A DNA stretch of 64,000 bases from Ignavibacteriales bacterium (GCA_020635255.1 JACKAC010000001.1:1589501-1653500), one strand, 5' to 3'. Shown: positions 37,565-47,338, numbered from the stretch's first letter. A program made the numbers and translations. Notes: a model not told the origin generated them from the letters alone.

Positions 37565-38319
37565 TGCGTTTTTGTTTTTATATTTTATTTCTGTTCCTGT
37601 GCTTGGGAAATGCATTCCCGCAATCTGATTCCGTCGATTATGATATCTGCAATAAATGGGACGCCCTCGATAAAAATATTATCTTTGTACAGATAGATAA
37701 AGAAGAAGGCGCTAAACTCCTCGAGCTATACGAAAGAGCTCTCGTAAAATACTTCATCGCAAAAGGTGGCAGGTATGCTAACCGATCTGATTGGGTTTTC
37801 CCGCTAAAAAACTTCACATCCGTCTCGCACAGAGACAATGGAAATGATTACAGGTTGAGCACATACGATTATTTTCAGGGATCGGATACAAAGGGACACC
37901 CTGCGCATGATATTTTTATCTTAGACAGCAATAAAGACCTCCTGGATGACTCGACGGGAAAGCCGGTCGATGTTGTTAGCATGTCCGGCGGGATAGTGGT
38001 TGCAATCGATACAACATGGAGACCCGGTTCGTTTCTACGCGGAGGGCAGTATGTCAAGATATTCGACCCGGCAACATATAAATATTTTTATTATTCGCAT
38101 CTTTCGGTTGTAAGTGTACTCCCCGGAGACCTGGTAAACCCGGGAGACAAGATAGGCGAAGTTGGCAGAACCGGGCGTAAGACCATACTCCCCGGCGGAA
38201 AAACACACGTCCACGTGGCGTTGCTGAAATCTGTAAAAGGTTATCCGTACCCCGAACCCATTATCGATGACATATGGAGAACAAAAGAAAAATATTATTC
38301 GACACATGAAGAAAGATAA
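37564..38319 (+). CDS. M23/LytM-like peptidase-fold exported protein
   Basis: 251 residues, with a signal peptide (FCFYILFLFLCLGNAFPQ). The LytM domain shows HPAHDIFILD (first zinc ligands His and Asp), GGIVVAIDTTWRPGS, KYFYYSHLSVV and the second site HVHVALLKS. All canonical ligands appear present, so it may cleave peptidoglycan cross-bridges, or act as an activator of amidases. It overlaps the upstream rhodanese-like gene by one base and the exonuclease gene by 14 bases. Confidence 0.85.
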   Translation: MRFCFYILFLFLCLGNAFPQSDSVDYDICNKWDALDKNIIFVQIDKEEGAKLLELYERALVKYFIAKGGRYANRSDWVFPLKNFTSVSHRDNGNDYRLSTYDYFQGSDTKGHPAHDIFILDSNKDLLDDSTGKPVDVVSMSGGIVVAIDTTWRPGSFLRGGQYVKIFDPATYKYFYYSHLSVVSVLPGDLVNPGDKIGEVGRTGRKTILPGGKTHVHVALLKSVKGYPYPEPIIDDIWRTKEKYYSTHEER

Positions 38320-39091
38320 AGGCGCGATAAGAATATACTCCTGGAATGTGAACGGCATACGGGCTGTTCATAAAAAAGGCTTCCTGGATTGGTTAAAGGA
38401 ATGTAATGGTGATATCTTTTGCCTGCAGGAAACTAAGATCCAGCCGGACCAGATCCCTGCTGAACTCAAGGATGTCAACGGTTATAAATCCTACTGGTTC
38501 TCTGCTGAACGAAAAGGTTATTCCAGCGTTGCTACATATTCATCCATTGAGCCAATTAAGGTTGTTAAAGGACTAAACAATCCCCGTTTCGATAGCGAGG
38601 GAAGAATAATATTCACTGAGTACGAAGATTTCGTACTGGCTAATGTGTATTTTCCGAATGGAGGACGCGGACCTGACAGGGTTGTTTATAAACTGGACTT
38701 TTATGATGAACTTTTCTTCCTTCTCAATAAAAAATACAAAGACAGAAAAGGCGTCATAGTTGCAGGTGATTATAATACCGCGCATAAAGAGATAGATGTT
38801 GCAAAACCCGATCAGTGGAGTAAACATAGCGGGTTTCTTACTGAAGAAAGAGAATGGCTGGACAAGATAATCAACCTCGGGTACACCGACGTTTTCAGAA
38901 AGTTCAATGATAAGCCCGGCATGTACACGTACTGGGATAATTACACTTTCGCACGCGATACTAATACCGGCTGGCGAATAGATTTCTTCATGGTGTCCAA
39001 TGACATAGCGGATAAAGTAACCGACGCCCGCATACATCCCGAGGTCATGGGAAGCGACCACTGCCCCGTAAGCATCGACATTAAACTATAA
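38306..39091 (+). CDS. xth: Exodeoxyribonuclease III
   Basis: About 261 residues from ATG 38306 (MKKDKGAIRIYSWNVNG). An upstream in-frame ATG at 38267 would overlap the preceding gene more deeply and adds no conserved sequence. Catalytic motifs: SWNVNGIRA, CLQETKIQPDQ, NVYFPNGGRGPDR, VAGDYNTAHKEIDVA and the C-terminal GSDHCPVSIDI. This AP endonuclease and 3'-exonuclease acts in base excision repair. Translation is likely coupled to the M23-like gene. Confidence 0.93.
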   Translation: MKKDKGAIRIYSWNVNGIRAVHKKGFLDWLKECNGDIFCLQETKIQPDQIPAELKDVNGYKSYWFSAERKGYSSVATYSSIEPIKVVKGLNNPRFDSEGRIIFTEYEDFVLANVYFPNGGRGPDRVVYKLDFYDELFFLLNKKYKDRKGVIVAGDYNTAHKEIDVAKPDQWSKHSGFLTEEREWLDKIINLGYTDVFRKFNDKPGMYTYWDNYTFARDTNTGWRIDFFMVSNDIADKVTDARIHPEVMGSDHCPVSIDIKL

Positions 39092-39094
39092 CAT

Positions 39095-40084
39095 ATGAAA
39101 TCCGCTGTACTTCATAATACCGGAGATATTTCACAATTAGATAAGAACCTCCTTGTCGAGGATTTCCCTACACCGGAACCAAACAAAGACGAAGTATTGG
39201 TTAATATCCGGTCTGCTTCATTAAATCATCGTGACCTCTGGATAACTAAAGGGCTTTACTCCAAAATAAAGCTCCCTGTCATACTAGGCTCAGATGGTGC
39301 AGGAATTCTGGAAAATGGCGACGAGGTGGTAATCAATCCCTCAATCAACTGGGGTGATAGCGAAGCCCATCAATCACCAACTTCATACGAGATTCTCGGT
39401 CTTCCACAAAACGGCACGCTCGCTGAGTACACTAAGGTAGATAAGTCGAAAGTTTATCCCAAACCCGCTCACCTTGATTTTGATCAGGCATCGGCATTAC
39501 CGCTCGTTGGATTAACTGCTTACAGAGCAGTGATACTAAAAGCAAATGTACAGCCTTCCGATAAAGTACTCATCACGGGCGCGGGAGGAGGTGTATCTAC
39601 GATGGCTCTGCTTTATTGTATCGCTATAGGCGCAGAAACCTACCTCACTTCCGGCTCTGAAGCAAAGATAGCACAGGCTATAAAACTAGGTGCAAAAGGT
39701 GGTGTGAATTACAAAGAAGAGATATGGGGCGAAGCGATCAAAGAAATGACCGGTGGTGTTACAGTTGTAATAGACAGTTCATCAGGCGACACTATTGCAA
39801 AAGCGCTGGATTTCACGACTTACGGTGCGAGGATCGTTTCTTATGGAGCTACTAACGGCACAGTTAAAGACTTCGATATGCGAAGGGTTTACTGGAAACA
39901 ATTGCAGATACTCGGCTCGACAATGGGCTCTGACAAGGATTTTGCTGATATGCTCGCCTTTGTTAACGAATACAAGATCATACCAATTGTAGATAAGGTC
40001 TATCCCCTGGATGATGTCCATTCCGCTTTCAGAAGAATGAATGACGGAGAACAATTCGGAAAGATCGTTGTAAAAATGGCATAA
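39095..40084 (+). CDS. MDR-family zinc-less alcohol dehydrogenase/quinone oxidoreductase-like
   Basis: 329 residues. A GroES-like N-terminal domain (VLVNIRSASLNHRDLWITKG, LGSDGAGILENGDEV) precedes a Rossmann domain with VLITGAGGGVSTMALLYCIA. The structural four-Cys zinc cluster of classic alcohol dehydrogenases is absent, as in quinone-oxidoreductase-type members. It probably reduces a small carbonyl or quinone with NADPH; substrate unknown. It begins three bases after the exonuclease gene and ends this operon at a terminator. Confidence 0.88.
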   Translation: MKSAVLHNTGDISQLDKNLLVEDFPTPEPNKDEVLVNIRSASLNHRDLWITKGLYSKIKLPVILGSDGAGILENGDEVVINPSINWGDSEAHQSPTSYEILGLPQNGTLAEYTKVDKSKVYPKPAHLDFDQASALPLVGLTAYRAVILKANVQPSDKVLITGAGGGVSTMALLYCIAIGAETYLTSGSEAKIAQAIKLGAKGGVNYKEEIWGEAIKEMTGGVTVVIDSSSGDTIAKALDFTTYGARIVSYGATNGTVKDFDMRRVYWKQLQILGSTMGSDKDFADMLAFVNEYKIIPIVDKVYPLDDVHSAFRRMNDGEQFGKIVVKMA

Positions 40085-40111
40085 AAAAAATCCGGCGTAT
40101 AACCGGATTTT
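40083..40111. terminator. Bidirectional terminator
   Basis: AAATCCGG and CCGGATTT form an eight-pair stem (40088-40095 and 40103-40110) between convergent genes, with an A tract on one side. Confidence 0.8.
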
Positions 40112-40134
40112 GTAAACTGCTTATGTAAGCCTGC

Positions 40135-40713
40135 TTAATGCTTTTTCATTTCATCTAACTTCTTCCTGACCTCGTTTAGCTCCTTATCTATTTCATCATA
40201 CTCTTCTTGCAAATCATCACTATAAACGTTAATGTTAGCATCTGCATCTGCTCTGAATTCGACCAGAGGATGGTGTCCGTTCTTTCGTTCCTTTATCTTT
40301 TCGAAAAATACCTTTACACCTTTGACTATCGCCACGTAGGTATTTACGGTATCCATAATAGAGGGCTCGATACTTCCCTTTATCTTCCGCTCGAAATTAA
40401 CAACATCATCGGCAATATCGACACCTTTCTCTACTATCGAGTTGGCGTTATCGACTATTTTGCCGGCACCTTCCACAACATTATCTATCTTATCGGAGAT
40501 CTTATTGACACTGTCAACAAAATCCTTAAGGCTGTGGATCAAAGGAATTGTTTCTTCCTTAAGTTCCGATAACTCACCGGTAAGTTTATCTACCTTTGAG
40601 TCGAGATCCTGCGCCCATTTTATCAGCTTTAATACAAATATTATCAAAGTGACAAAACTGATCGCAATGATCACGTTCGTAATAATGGTCGTTATTTGAA
40701 GTGCTTCGTTCAA
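40135..40713 (-). CDS. Membrane-anchored coiled-coil protein (DUF948-like)
   Basis: 192 residues. One N-terminal helix spans the membrane (ITTIITNVIIAISFVTLIIF), followed by long heptad-type helices (LDSKVDKLTGELSELKEETI, VNKISDKIDNVVEGAGKIVD) and a charged C-terminal coiled coil. The layout matches DUF948 proteins that accompany YtxH proteins. The YtxH-like gene lies 17 bases upstream on the same strand, so both probably belong to a general-stress or envelope-associated pair of unknown function. Confidence 0.78.
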   Translation of the reverse strand: MNEALQITTIITNVIIAISFVTLIIFVLKLIKWAQDLDSKVDKLTGELSELKEETIPLIHSLKDFVDSVNKISDKIDNVVEGAGKIVDNANSIVEKGVDIADDVVNFERKIKGSIEPSIMDTVNTYVAIVKGVKVFFEKIKERKNGHHPLVEFRADADANINVYSDDLQEEYDEIDKELNEVRKKLDEMKKH

Positions 40714-40730
40714 TTTAACCCGGGATTAAA

Positions 40731-41150
40731 TTATGATTTCTTTTTTTCGTCTTTATAAGCGTCGACACCTGCCTTTAGAGCATCTTTGATTCTATCGGAT
40801 TCATGAGAGATCCTGTCTTTAGCTTCACCATACTTGTTTGATGCTTTCTCTTTTGCGTCATTGAGCAATGAATTAGCATCGTCGATCAAAGTACCTGCTT
40901 TCTTTTTTGCGTCCTGGATCAGAAGTTCCGATTTTCTCTTTCCTTCGTTGATCAGGTTTTCAGCTTTCTCTCTAGCTATTTGCATGTATTCCGATGTATC
41001 ATCAATGAATTCATCGGTCTTGTGCCTGATGTCAGCTCTTAATTCCCGTCCGCTTTTTGGTGCATAAAGTAATGCGATCGTGGCTCCGATAGCTCCTCCT
41101 GCTAAAAAGCCAAGCATTAAGCCTTTTGCCATTTTATTGTCATCATCCAT
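40731..41150 (-). CDS. YtxH-like protein
   Basis: 139 residues. The N-terminus KMAKGLMLGFLAGGAIGATI, then ALLYAPKSGRELR, is the YtxH signature: a glycine-rich membrane helix followed by a short basic motif. The remainder is a Lys/Glu/Ala-rich helix with LEA-like repeats (INEGKRKSELLIQDAKKKAG). YtxH proteins are general stress proteins in Bacillus; the molecular role is unknown. Paired with the DUF948-like gene. Confidence 0.85.
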   Translation of the reverse strand: MDDDNKMAKGLMLGFLAGGAIGATIALLYAPKSGRELRADIRHKTDEFIDDTSEYMQIAREKAENLINEGKRKSELLIQDAKKKAGTLIDDANSLLNDAKEKASNKYGEAKDRISHESDRIKDALKAGVDAYKDEKKKS

Positions 41151-41278
41151 TTTAAAAGTTCTCCTTTTCTTTTCTTAATACGGCAATTACAATGATTTAG
41201 TTATAATTACCCTATCAAGAATTATTTTAGTTTATATTATAAAATAACGAATTTATTGAATAAAAATCAAATTATAAA

Positions 41279-42685
41279 TTAGATATTAATCGCTTCATCA
41301 TGCGCAACACCTGCCGCTTCCATTATCGCCTCGCTCAGGGTCGGGTGAGCGTGAACTGTCGATAATATCGTCTTTCCCGTACCTTCGAGCGTTTTTGTCA
41401 TCACAAGCTCGCCTATCAGTTCGGTTGCCTCAGGTCCAACTATATGCGCGCCAAGCAACTCATCATATTTCTTATCGAATACTAGTTTCACCATACCTGC
41501 TGTGTCCGCTATTGCTCTTGCTTTTCCATTTGCCGAGAACGGAAACTTACCAACTCGTACCTCATATCCCTCTTCTTTCGCTTTATCTTCTGTCAGTCCG
41601 ACCGATGCAACCTGAGGATGACAGTATGTATTCGCCGGGATCGTCAGGTAATCTATGTCGCCTGCATCTATACCTTTTATCTTCTCTACACAATTAACTC
41701 CTTCTATCACCGCTACGTGCGCCAGCCATAACTTCCCTCTTTCATCTATCAGCGCGCTGTCACCTATCGAATAAATTCCGTCCACGTTCGTTTTGTAATC
41801 CACATCAACTGCGATTCCCTTCTTATAAGTCTTAACACCTGCTTCCTCCAGTCCAACATCCTCTATATTTCCTGTAACACCTATCGCTATCAATACAACA
41901 TCCGATTCTAATTCCTCGTCCGTTTTTCCCGATACTTTTGTGATAACCTTGTCGCCTTTCACTTCAACTTTCTCAACCTTCGTATCGGTAAGTATTTTAA
42001 TTCCGCTCTTCTTGAATTCCTTTGCCACCACATTCGATATCTCCTTATCTTCGTGAGGCAGTATCGTCGGAAGCATCTCTACTATAGTAACTTCAGTACC
42101 GAATGCATTATAGAAGTACGCAAATTCCGCGCCAATCGCTCCACTGCCTACTATCGACATCTTCTTTGGTATCTCTTGTAAGAGCATCGCGCCTGTCGAT
42201 GATAATATCTTCTTCTCATCGAAATCCAGTCCCGGAAGCTTTATCGGTCTTGCACCTGTCGCAATAATTGTATGTTTTGACTTAATTTTATCAAGCTCTT
42301 TTCCCTCATTGTCATAAATTGAGATTGTCTTATCTTTGTTCAATTTCCCTGTTCCCATGAAGACCGCGATCTTATTTTTCTTCATCAAATACTGCACGCC
42401 TTTCTCTGAAGCATCCGCCACTCCTCTCGATCTCTCGATGACTTTGGGAAAATCTACCTCAAACTTGCCCGCTTTTACCCCAAATTTATCCAGCTCATTA
42501 AGTGTATGCATTATTTCCGCGTTTTTCAGCAGAGCTTTTGTGGGAATACAGCCCCAGTTAAGACATACTCCGCCTAATCTGTCCCTCTCCACAATTGCCG
42601 TTTTAAATCCCAATTGCGAGGCCCTGATAGCTGCTGAGTACCCACCCGGTCCGCTTCCTATTACGGTTACATCGAATTCTTGCAT
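41279..42685 (-). CDS. lpdA: Dihydrolipoyl dehydrogenase
   Basis: 468 residues. The E3 flavoprotein of 2-oxoacid dehydrogenase and glycine cleavage complexes, re-oxidising dihydrolipoamide with NAD. FAD motif VIGSGPGGYSAAIRAS, redox disulfide GGVCLNWGCIPTKALL, NAD motif IVGSGAIGAEFAYFYNAFG, second FAD motif YSIGDSA and the C-terminal catalytic His-Glu pair in HAHPTLSEAIMEAA are all present. No E1 or E2 genes are nearby. No lipoyl domain is fused. Confidence 0.96.
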   Translation of the reverse strand: MQEFDVTVIGSGPGGYSAAIRASQLGFKTAIVERDRLGGVCLNWGCIPTKALLKNAEIMHTLNELDKFGVKAGKFEVDFPKVIERSRGVADASEKGVQYLMKKNKIAVFMGTGKLNKDKTISIYDNEGKELDKIKSKHTIIATGARPIKLPGLDFDEKKILSSTGAMLLQEIPKKMSIVGSGAIGAEFAYFYNAFGTEVTIVEMLPTILPHEDKEISNVVAKEFKKSGIKILTDTKVEKVEVKGDKVITKVSGKTDEELESDVVLIAIGVTGNIEDVGLEEAGVKTYKKGIAVDVDYKTNVDGIYSIGDSALIDERGKLWLAHVAVIEGVNCVEKIKGIDAGDIDYLTIPANTYCHPQVASVGLTEDKAKEEGYEVRVGKFPFSANGKARAIADTAGMVKLVFDKKYDELLGAHIVGPEATELIGELVMTKTLEGTGKTILSTVHAHPTLSEAIMEAAGVAHDEAINI

Positions 42686-42794
42686 AAAATTAAGTGTATA
42701 ATTTGAATTAATTTGTTGAAATATTTTTGGTGAAACTGTAATTTACTAATATAATACCTCTAACTCAATGTAATTAGGAGAGTATCACTACAGT

Positions 42795-43019
42795 ATGAAC
42801 CAGTCACTTGGCAAATATCTTATTATTTTCGGCATAATTATCATTGGTATAGGACTTCTTGTCAATTTTTGGGGTAAGATCCCCTTTCTCGGCAAGCTCC
42901 CCGGAGACATCCGGATAGCAAGGGAAGACTTCACGTTTTACTTCCCGGTAACTACTTGTATAATTATAAGCGTTCTGCTTTCTCTGATCTTCTGGCTGAT
43001 CAATTACTTCCGTAAATAA
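42795..43019 (+). CDS. DUF2905 membrane protein
   Basis: 74 residues with two membrane helices (YLIIFGIIIIGIGLLVNFWG and FPVTTCIIISVLLSLIFWLI) joined by the conserved loop IPFLGKLPGDIRIAREDFTF. The LGxLPGDI loop identifies DUF2905. Function unknown. Single gene between divergent lpdA and a convergent secreted-protein gene. Confidence 0.88.
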   Translation: MNQSLGKYLIIFGIIIIGIGLLVNFWGKIPFLGKLPGDIRIAREDFTFYFPVTTCIIISVLLSLIFWLINYFRK

Positions 43020-43021
43020 AA

Positions 43022-43049
43022 AAAGGCGCTCCGAAAAGCGCCTTTCTAA
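43022..43049. terminator. Bidirectional terminator
   Basis: AAAGGCGCT pairs with AGCGCCTTT around CCGAAA (43022-43045), between the DUF2905 gene and the convergent secreted-protein gene. Confidence 0.85.
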
Positions 43050-43064
43050 CCTATTTTTTAAAAT

Positions 43065-44561
43065 TTATTTTAAGAGTATCATCTTCTTTGTTTCTTTAAA
43101 TGAACCCACTTCAATTTTATAGAAATATACTCCGCTCGAAAGAGCATTGCCGTTAAACACTATTTCGTAACTTCCTGCTTCTTTAATCTCATTCACCAAC
43201 GATATTATTTCTCTACCTGCCATGTCATAAATCTTAAGTTTTACTAGTCCTTCTTGTGGTATAGAATACTTTATCTTAGTCATTGGGTTGAACGGGTTTG
43301 GATAATTTTGATAAAGCCTGTAATCAGAAGGCAACTCATTCCATATCTGGCTGATACCTACAGTGCTGTCGGGATTTGTGAATGAGCGAACATTGCAAAA
43401 TACATCCGAATTACCGTTTCTACTATCATCCCAAACACTTATGATCTTATCTCCATATACGGCTACATCTGTATAATTCTTATTAAAATTCTGTGCTTCA
43501 ATACTAACCGCATACTCTCCGCCTATTTCATTCCCGGATGAATCAAGCCTTTGAAAATATGGCACGTTGTTCATAAAGCCCTTATCGAAGGCTACCACCA
43601 TCTTTCCATCACTTCTTTTTTCTATTGCCCTTAAATACTGATCCAAAGAAAAAGGAGCTACAACGAAATCCGTTCCGTCACGGCTGCCGTCACTATTAAA
43701 AGGCTGACCTCTTATCCGGAATACGGGACCTGACAGGTCGAATTCGGTAAAGCATATACAAAATCTATTTAGCGAATCCGATGATGCTAATGGAAAGGTT
43801 TGGGCATTAGATAATGTATCATCATAAACCCTGGTATTACCTCCGATCTTATTACCATCTCCATCGAACATCTGGTAATAAATGTCTTCCACATTTGTCA
43901 CACGCCGATCCTGCCATGTAATTACAAAACGGTTATCCGGAAAAACATTAATGGATGGATTATCTTTCCTAACGGGAGTCTGGTCATCGGCAATACGGTT
44001 TGTACCGATCTTATTACCATTAGAATCAACTACCTGGTAATATATTGTTTGGAAAGTAGATGTATTAGGTCTGTAATCCCACGTTATTATATATTCTCCT
44101 AAAGAGTTGATATCGATTCGCGGGTCTCCATGTATACCATTTGTACTATCATTTAATATGATTTCATTTGTAATAGGATCACCTTGTTTGTCATATAGTT
44201 TTAAATTTAAATGTGTCTGGAAGTTCGTACTTTGATACCAGCAAATACCAAATTTCCCATTTTTATTCACCGCTATGTCAGGACTTGAAGAAGAATCGGG
44301 AATATTGTTAACTCTGAAATTATTTCCTATCCTGACACTATTGCTATTATACATCTGACAGAATACATTTGGTCTTCCTGTCCTTCTATCGGTCCATGCT
44401 ATTACATAATTACCTTCTCCATCGACATCAATTCTTCCCTCAAAGTCATCCCTTGCAGCAGTATCCGGATCATTTACCTGGAAATCAGAAACCAGTTGAG
44501 CGAAAAGAAGATTGGGAATAAATGCGATCAATAATAACAGCAAGTTCTTCATCACATTCAA
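43065..44561 (-). CDS. T9SS-sorted repeat protein
   Basis: 498 residues. The signal peptide is NLLLLLIAFIPNLLFAQ. The main body has about seven repeats centred on a strand with Trp and Asp-Arg: NYVIAWTDRRTG, FGICWYQS, YIITWDYRPN, FVITWQDRRV, FCICFTEF, MVVAFDKG, IISVWDDSRNG, which suggests a seven-bladed propeller. It ends in a T9SS sorting domain (NYPNPFNPMTKIKYSIPQEG, SGVYFYKI). Surface or secreted; function unknown. Confidence 0.87.
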   Translation of the reverse strand: MNVMKNLLLLLIAFIPNLLFAQLVSDFQVNDPDTAARDDFEGRIDVDGEGNYVIAWTDRRTGRPNVFCQMYNSNSVRIGNNFRVNNIPDSSSSPDIAVNKNGKFGICWYQSTNFQTHLNLKLYDKQGDPITNEIILNDSTNGIHGDPRIDINSLGEYIITWDYRPNTSTFQTIYYQVVDSNGNKIGTNRIADDQTPVRKDNPSINVFPDNRFVITWQDRRVTNVEDIYYQMFDGDGNKIGGNTRVYDDTLSNAQTFPLASSDSLNRFCICFTEFDLSGPVFRIRGQPFNSDGSRDGTDFVVAPFSLDQYLRAIEKRSDGKMVVAFDKGFMNNVPYFQRLDSSGNEIGGEYAVSIEAQNFNKNYTDVAVYGDKIISVWDDSRNGNSDVFCNVRSFTNPDSTVGISQIWNELPSDYRLYQNYPNPFNPMTKIKYSIPQEGLVKLKIYDMAGREIISLVNEIKEAGSYEIVFNGNALSSGVYFYKIEVGSFKETKKMILLK

Positions 44562-44756
44562 TTGTTTTTACATATTATTTTTATGGTAGTTTGACATGGT
44601 AATAAAATGTTTTAAATTACACTTTAAAAAACAAGATTAAAATCTTCCCTTTAACCGACTTACCAATGTTAAGTTTTCAAATTTGATTATTAATTATTGC
44701 TTATAAGAGCTATATTTATATATACACTGCATTTAAATAATTAAACCATTTTCGTC

Positions 44757-45272
44757 ATCAAAACCTTACTCGTAGTCAGGCACGCTAAGTCCAGCTGGAA
44801 GCATCCGGATCTATCCGATCACGACCGTCCCCTAAATAAGCGGGGAAAACGGGATGCCCCCTTTATGGCTGAATTTGTCGCTAAACGTACCGATTCCAAA
44901 AAAATCGGGTTGATATCCAGCTCCGCGGTCCGCGCCTTTACTACGGCTAAGTTCTTCGCCAAAGCCCTCGGTATGACGGAAGATGACGTTTATTACGAGG
45001 AGTCGCTTTATCTCGCGGGCGAGTACGAGGCGCTAAAAGTGATCCAAACCGCTCCCGATGATTACGATACGTTGTTCATTTTCGGACATAATCCTGGCTT
45101 CACTTATCTTGCAAACAGGTTATGTGATGCTAACATCGAAAACGTTCCCACGTGCGGAGTCGTTTGCATTACGTTCGATGTAGATTCATGGAAAGATGTT
45201 AATTTCGGCAAAGGCGAACTGAAGTTTTTCGAATACCCAAAGAAATATTATAAGGAGCCGCTCTCGGAGTAA
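44757..45272 (+). CDS. sixA: SixA-type histidine phosphatase with ATC in place of the start ATG
   Basis: The conserved SixA N-terminus is encoded from 44757: IKTLLVVRHAKSSWKHPDLS, including the catalytic RHA motif. The codon where relatives have Met is ATC. An in-frame TAA at 44742 and the lack of any ATG, GTG or TTG between leave only ATT 44748 or ATC 44757 as starts; the first ATG (44865) lies past the active site and would give an inactive product. The rest of the domain is intact (LISSSAVRAFTTAKFFA, LFIFGHNPGFTYLANRL with the second catalytic His). It overlaps ppk1 by one base. Members are phospho-His or related phosphatases. Confidence 0.75.
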   Translation: MKTLLVVRHAKSSWKHPDLSDHDRPLNKRGKRDAPFMAEFVAKRTDSKKIGLISSSAVRAFTTAKFFAKALGMTEDDVYYEESLYLAGEYEALKVIQTAPDDYDTLFIFGHNPGFTYLANRLCDANIENVPTCGVVCITFDVDSWKDVNFGKGELKFFEYPKKYYKEPLSE

Positions 45273-47338
45273 TGGAAGATTTTGAACTTTTCGACAGGGA
45301 ATTAAGTTGGCTCTCATTTAATTACAGGGTTTTGCAGGAAGCAAAAGACCCCACTGTCCCGCTTTACGAAAGAATAAAATTTATCGCGATATTCTCTTCC
45401 AATCTTGAAGAGTTCTTCCGTATACGTGTAGCCGGTATCCGCACACTCCTCGATCTAAGTAAAAAAACACAACGTGCACTCGACTTCGATCCTGCTAAGT
45501 TACTAAATAAAATAACAAAGACCGTCACCGCGCACCAGGAGGAGTACGGACAGATATTCCGCGAGCAGATAATGCCCGATCTTAATAAGAACAACATCCT
45601 GCTTGTAAATGAAACACAGCTTAATAAAGAGCAATCTAATTTCGTCACGGATTATTTCTATGACAATATCCTACTTCATATTTCCCCGATGATGATCGTC
45701 AAACGCAAGGTCAGCCCCTTTATGAAAAGCGGGCTCCTCTACCTTGCAATAAAATTATCACCCAAACACGAGACAGATGAACCTCCAAAACGCATCCGCC
45801 ATAATTACGCAATAATAGAAATTCCATCGGATAAACTTCCGCGCTTTATACAGCTCCCAAAACACGGGAATAAAGACCACGTTATCTTTCTCGATGATAT
45901 AATAAAATTCTGTCTCCCGAACATATTTCCGGGTTATGACATAGTAGATACATATTCAATAAAACTCACACGTGATGCGCACCTTCACATAGATGACGAG
46001 TTCACCGGTAACCTGCGCGAGAAAATATCCAAAAGCCTCCGCCAGAGAAGCCGTGCTGTCCCGTGCCGTTTCCTTTACGATAAGAACATCCCAAAGCCCT
46101 TCCTTAAACTGCTTAAGGATGCGCTGGAACTGACAAAAGAAGACCTAGTACCCGGAGGCCGTTATCATAATTTCAGCGACTTCTTCACTTTCCCAAATCC
46201 CGGGCGTAAAGAGTTGGAATATAAAGCACTTCCACCGTTGAAAAGTAAAGCCCTCGAAGAAAATAAGAACATTTTCGCCGGCTGGGCAAAGCGCGACTTT
46301 ATCCTGCATTTCCCGTATCAAAAATACGACTACATTATTAACATACTCAATACTTCCGCGGAAGATCCGAAAGTCAAGGAGATTAAGATCTCTCAATACA
46401 GGCTTGCAAAGGATTCCGAGGTGGTTAAAGCGCTCGTTAATGCCCTCAAACATGGCAAAAAGGTCACCGTCTTCATGGAACTCAAAGCACGTTTCGATGA
46501 AGAATCTAATATGGAATATTCTAAACTGCTGGAAAGCGCCGGCGCGAGAGTGCTATATAGCCTGCCCGGGTTGAAAGTTCACAGCAAGACCGCCCTCATA
46601 CTGCGCGAAGAGAAGGGCGAGTTAAAAAAATATGGCTACTTTGCAACCGGCAATTTCAATGAGAAGACAGCAAAACTCTATACCGATCTTGGACTACTTA
46701 CATCCGACTCCCGCCTCGTAGATGAACTGGAAAAGGTGTTTGATCACCTCGAAGGAAATTCCGGTAAACCCGAATTCAAACATCTTCTTGTCGGCAAGTT
46801 CAACATGAGACATTCTTTTTACAATCTCATCGACCGCGAAACCGCAAACGCAAAAAAAGGTAAAGAAGCATACATCATTGCAAAAATGAACGGGCTCGAA
46901 GAACCAAACATTATCAAGCGCCTTTACGAAGCCAGTAATGCCGGGGTTACCATTAAACTTATCGTGCGGGGTATCTGCTGTCTAGTGCCCGGAGTAAAAG
47001 GCATGAGCGAAAATATCGAAGTTATCAGCATACTCGACCGCTTCCTCGAACACTCTCGCATGTATTACTTTTATAATGACGGTAAGGATGAAATGTACCT
47101 GGCTTCTGCCGACTGGATGAAACGCAACCTGAGAAAACGGATCGAAGTCGGATTTCCCGTTTACGATGAGAATATTAAAGAGATGTTAAAGGATTTGCTG
47201 GACATTCAATTGAGAGATAATACAAAAGCGCGGATCATCGATAAAAAACAGACAAACAAATACAAACAGGATGACAACATTATGAAAGTACGTACCCAGT
47301 ACGCTACTTATGATTATATGAAGAAGAATTATTCGTAG
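45272..47338 (+). CDS. ppk1: Polyphosphate kinase 1
   Basis: 688 residues. Reversibly polymerises the gamma phosphate of ATP into polyphosphate. The N-domain begins FDRELSWLSFNYRVLQEA. The catalytic phospholipase-D-like halves contain LKVHSKTALI (the phosphorylated His) and FLEHSRMYYFYNDG (second His), plus YFATGNFNEKTAKLYTDLGL. The sixA-like gene overlaps its start by one base (TAATG), a frequent pairing. Its last 35 bases overlap the convergent gene at 47304. Confidence 0.95.
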   Translation: MEDFELFDRELSWLSFNYRVLQEAKDPTVPLYERIKFIAIFSSNLEEFFRIRVAGIRTLLDLSKKTQRALDFDPAKLLNKITKTVTAHQEEYGQIFREQIMPDLNKNNILLVNETQLNKEQSNFVTDYFYDNILLHISPMMIVKRKVSPFMKSGLLYLAIKLSPKHETDEPPKRIRHNYAIIEIPSDKLPRFIQLPKHGNKDHVIFLDDIIKFCLPNIFPGYDIVDTYSIKLTRDAHLHIDDEFTGNLREKISKSLRQRSRAVPCRFLYDKNIPKPFLKLLKDALELTKEDLVPGGRYHNFSDFFTFPNPGRKELEYKALPPLKSKALEENKNIFAGWAKRDFILHFPYQKYDYIINILNTSAEDPKVKEIKISQYRLAKDSEVVKALVNALKHGKKVTVFMELKARFDEESNMEYSKLLESAGARVLYSLPGLKVHSKTALILREEKGELKKYGYFATGNFNEKTAKLYTDLGLLTSDSRLVDELEKVFDHLEGNSGKPEFKHLLVGKFNMRHSFYNLIDRETANAKKGKEAYIIAKMNGLEEPNIIKRLYEASNAGVTIKLIVRGICCLVPGVKGMSENIEVISILDRFLEHSRMYYFYNDGKDEMYLASADWMKRNLRKRIEVGFPVYDENIKEMLKDLLDIQLRDNTKARIIDKKQTNKYKQDDNIMKVRTQYATYDYMKKNYS

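Noticed and set aside
44811..44859. GC-rich palindromic repeat before the sixA ATG at 44865
   Set aside because: The stretch encodes the conserved SixA sequence DHDRPLNKRGKRDAPF in frame, so the pairing is incidental to coding.
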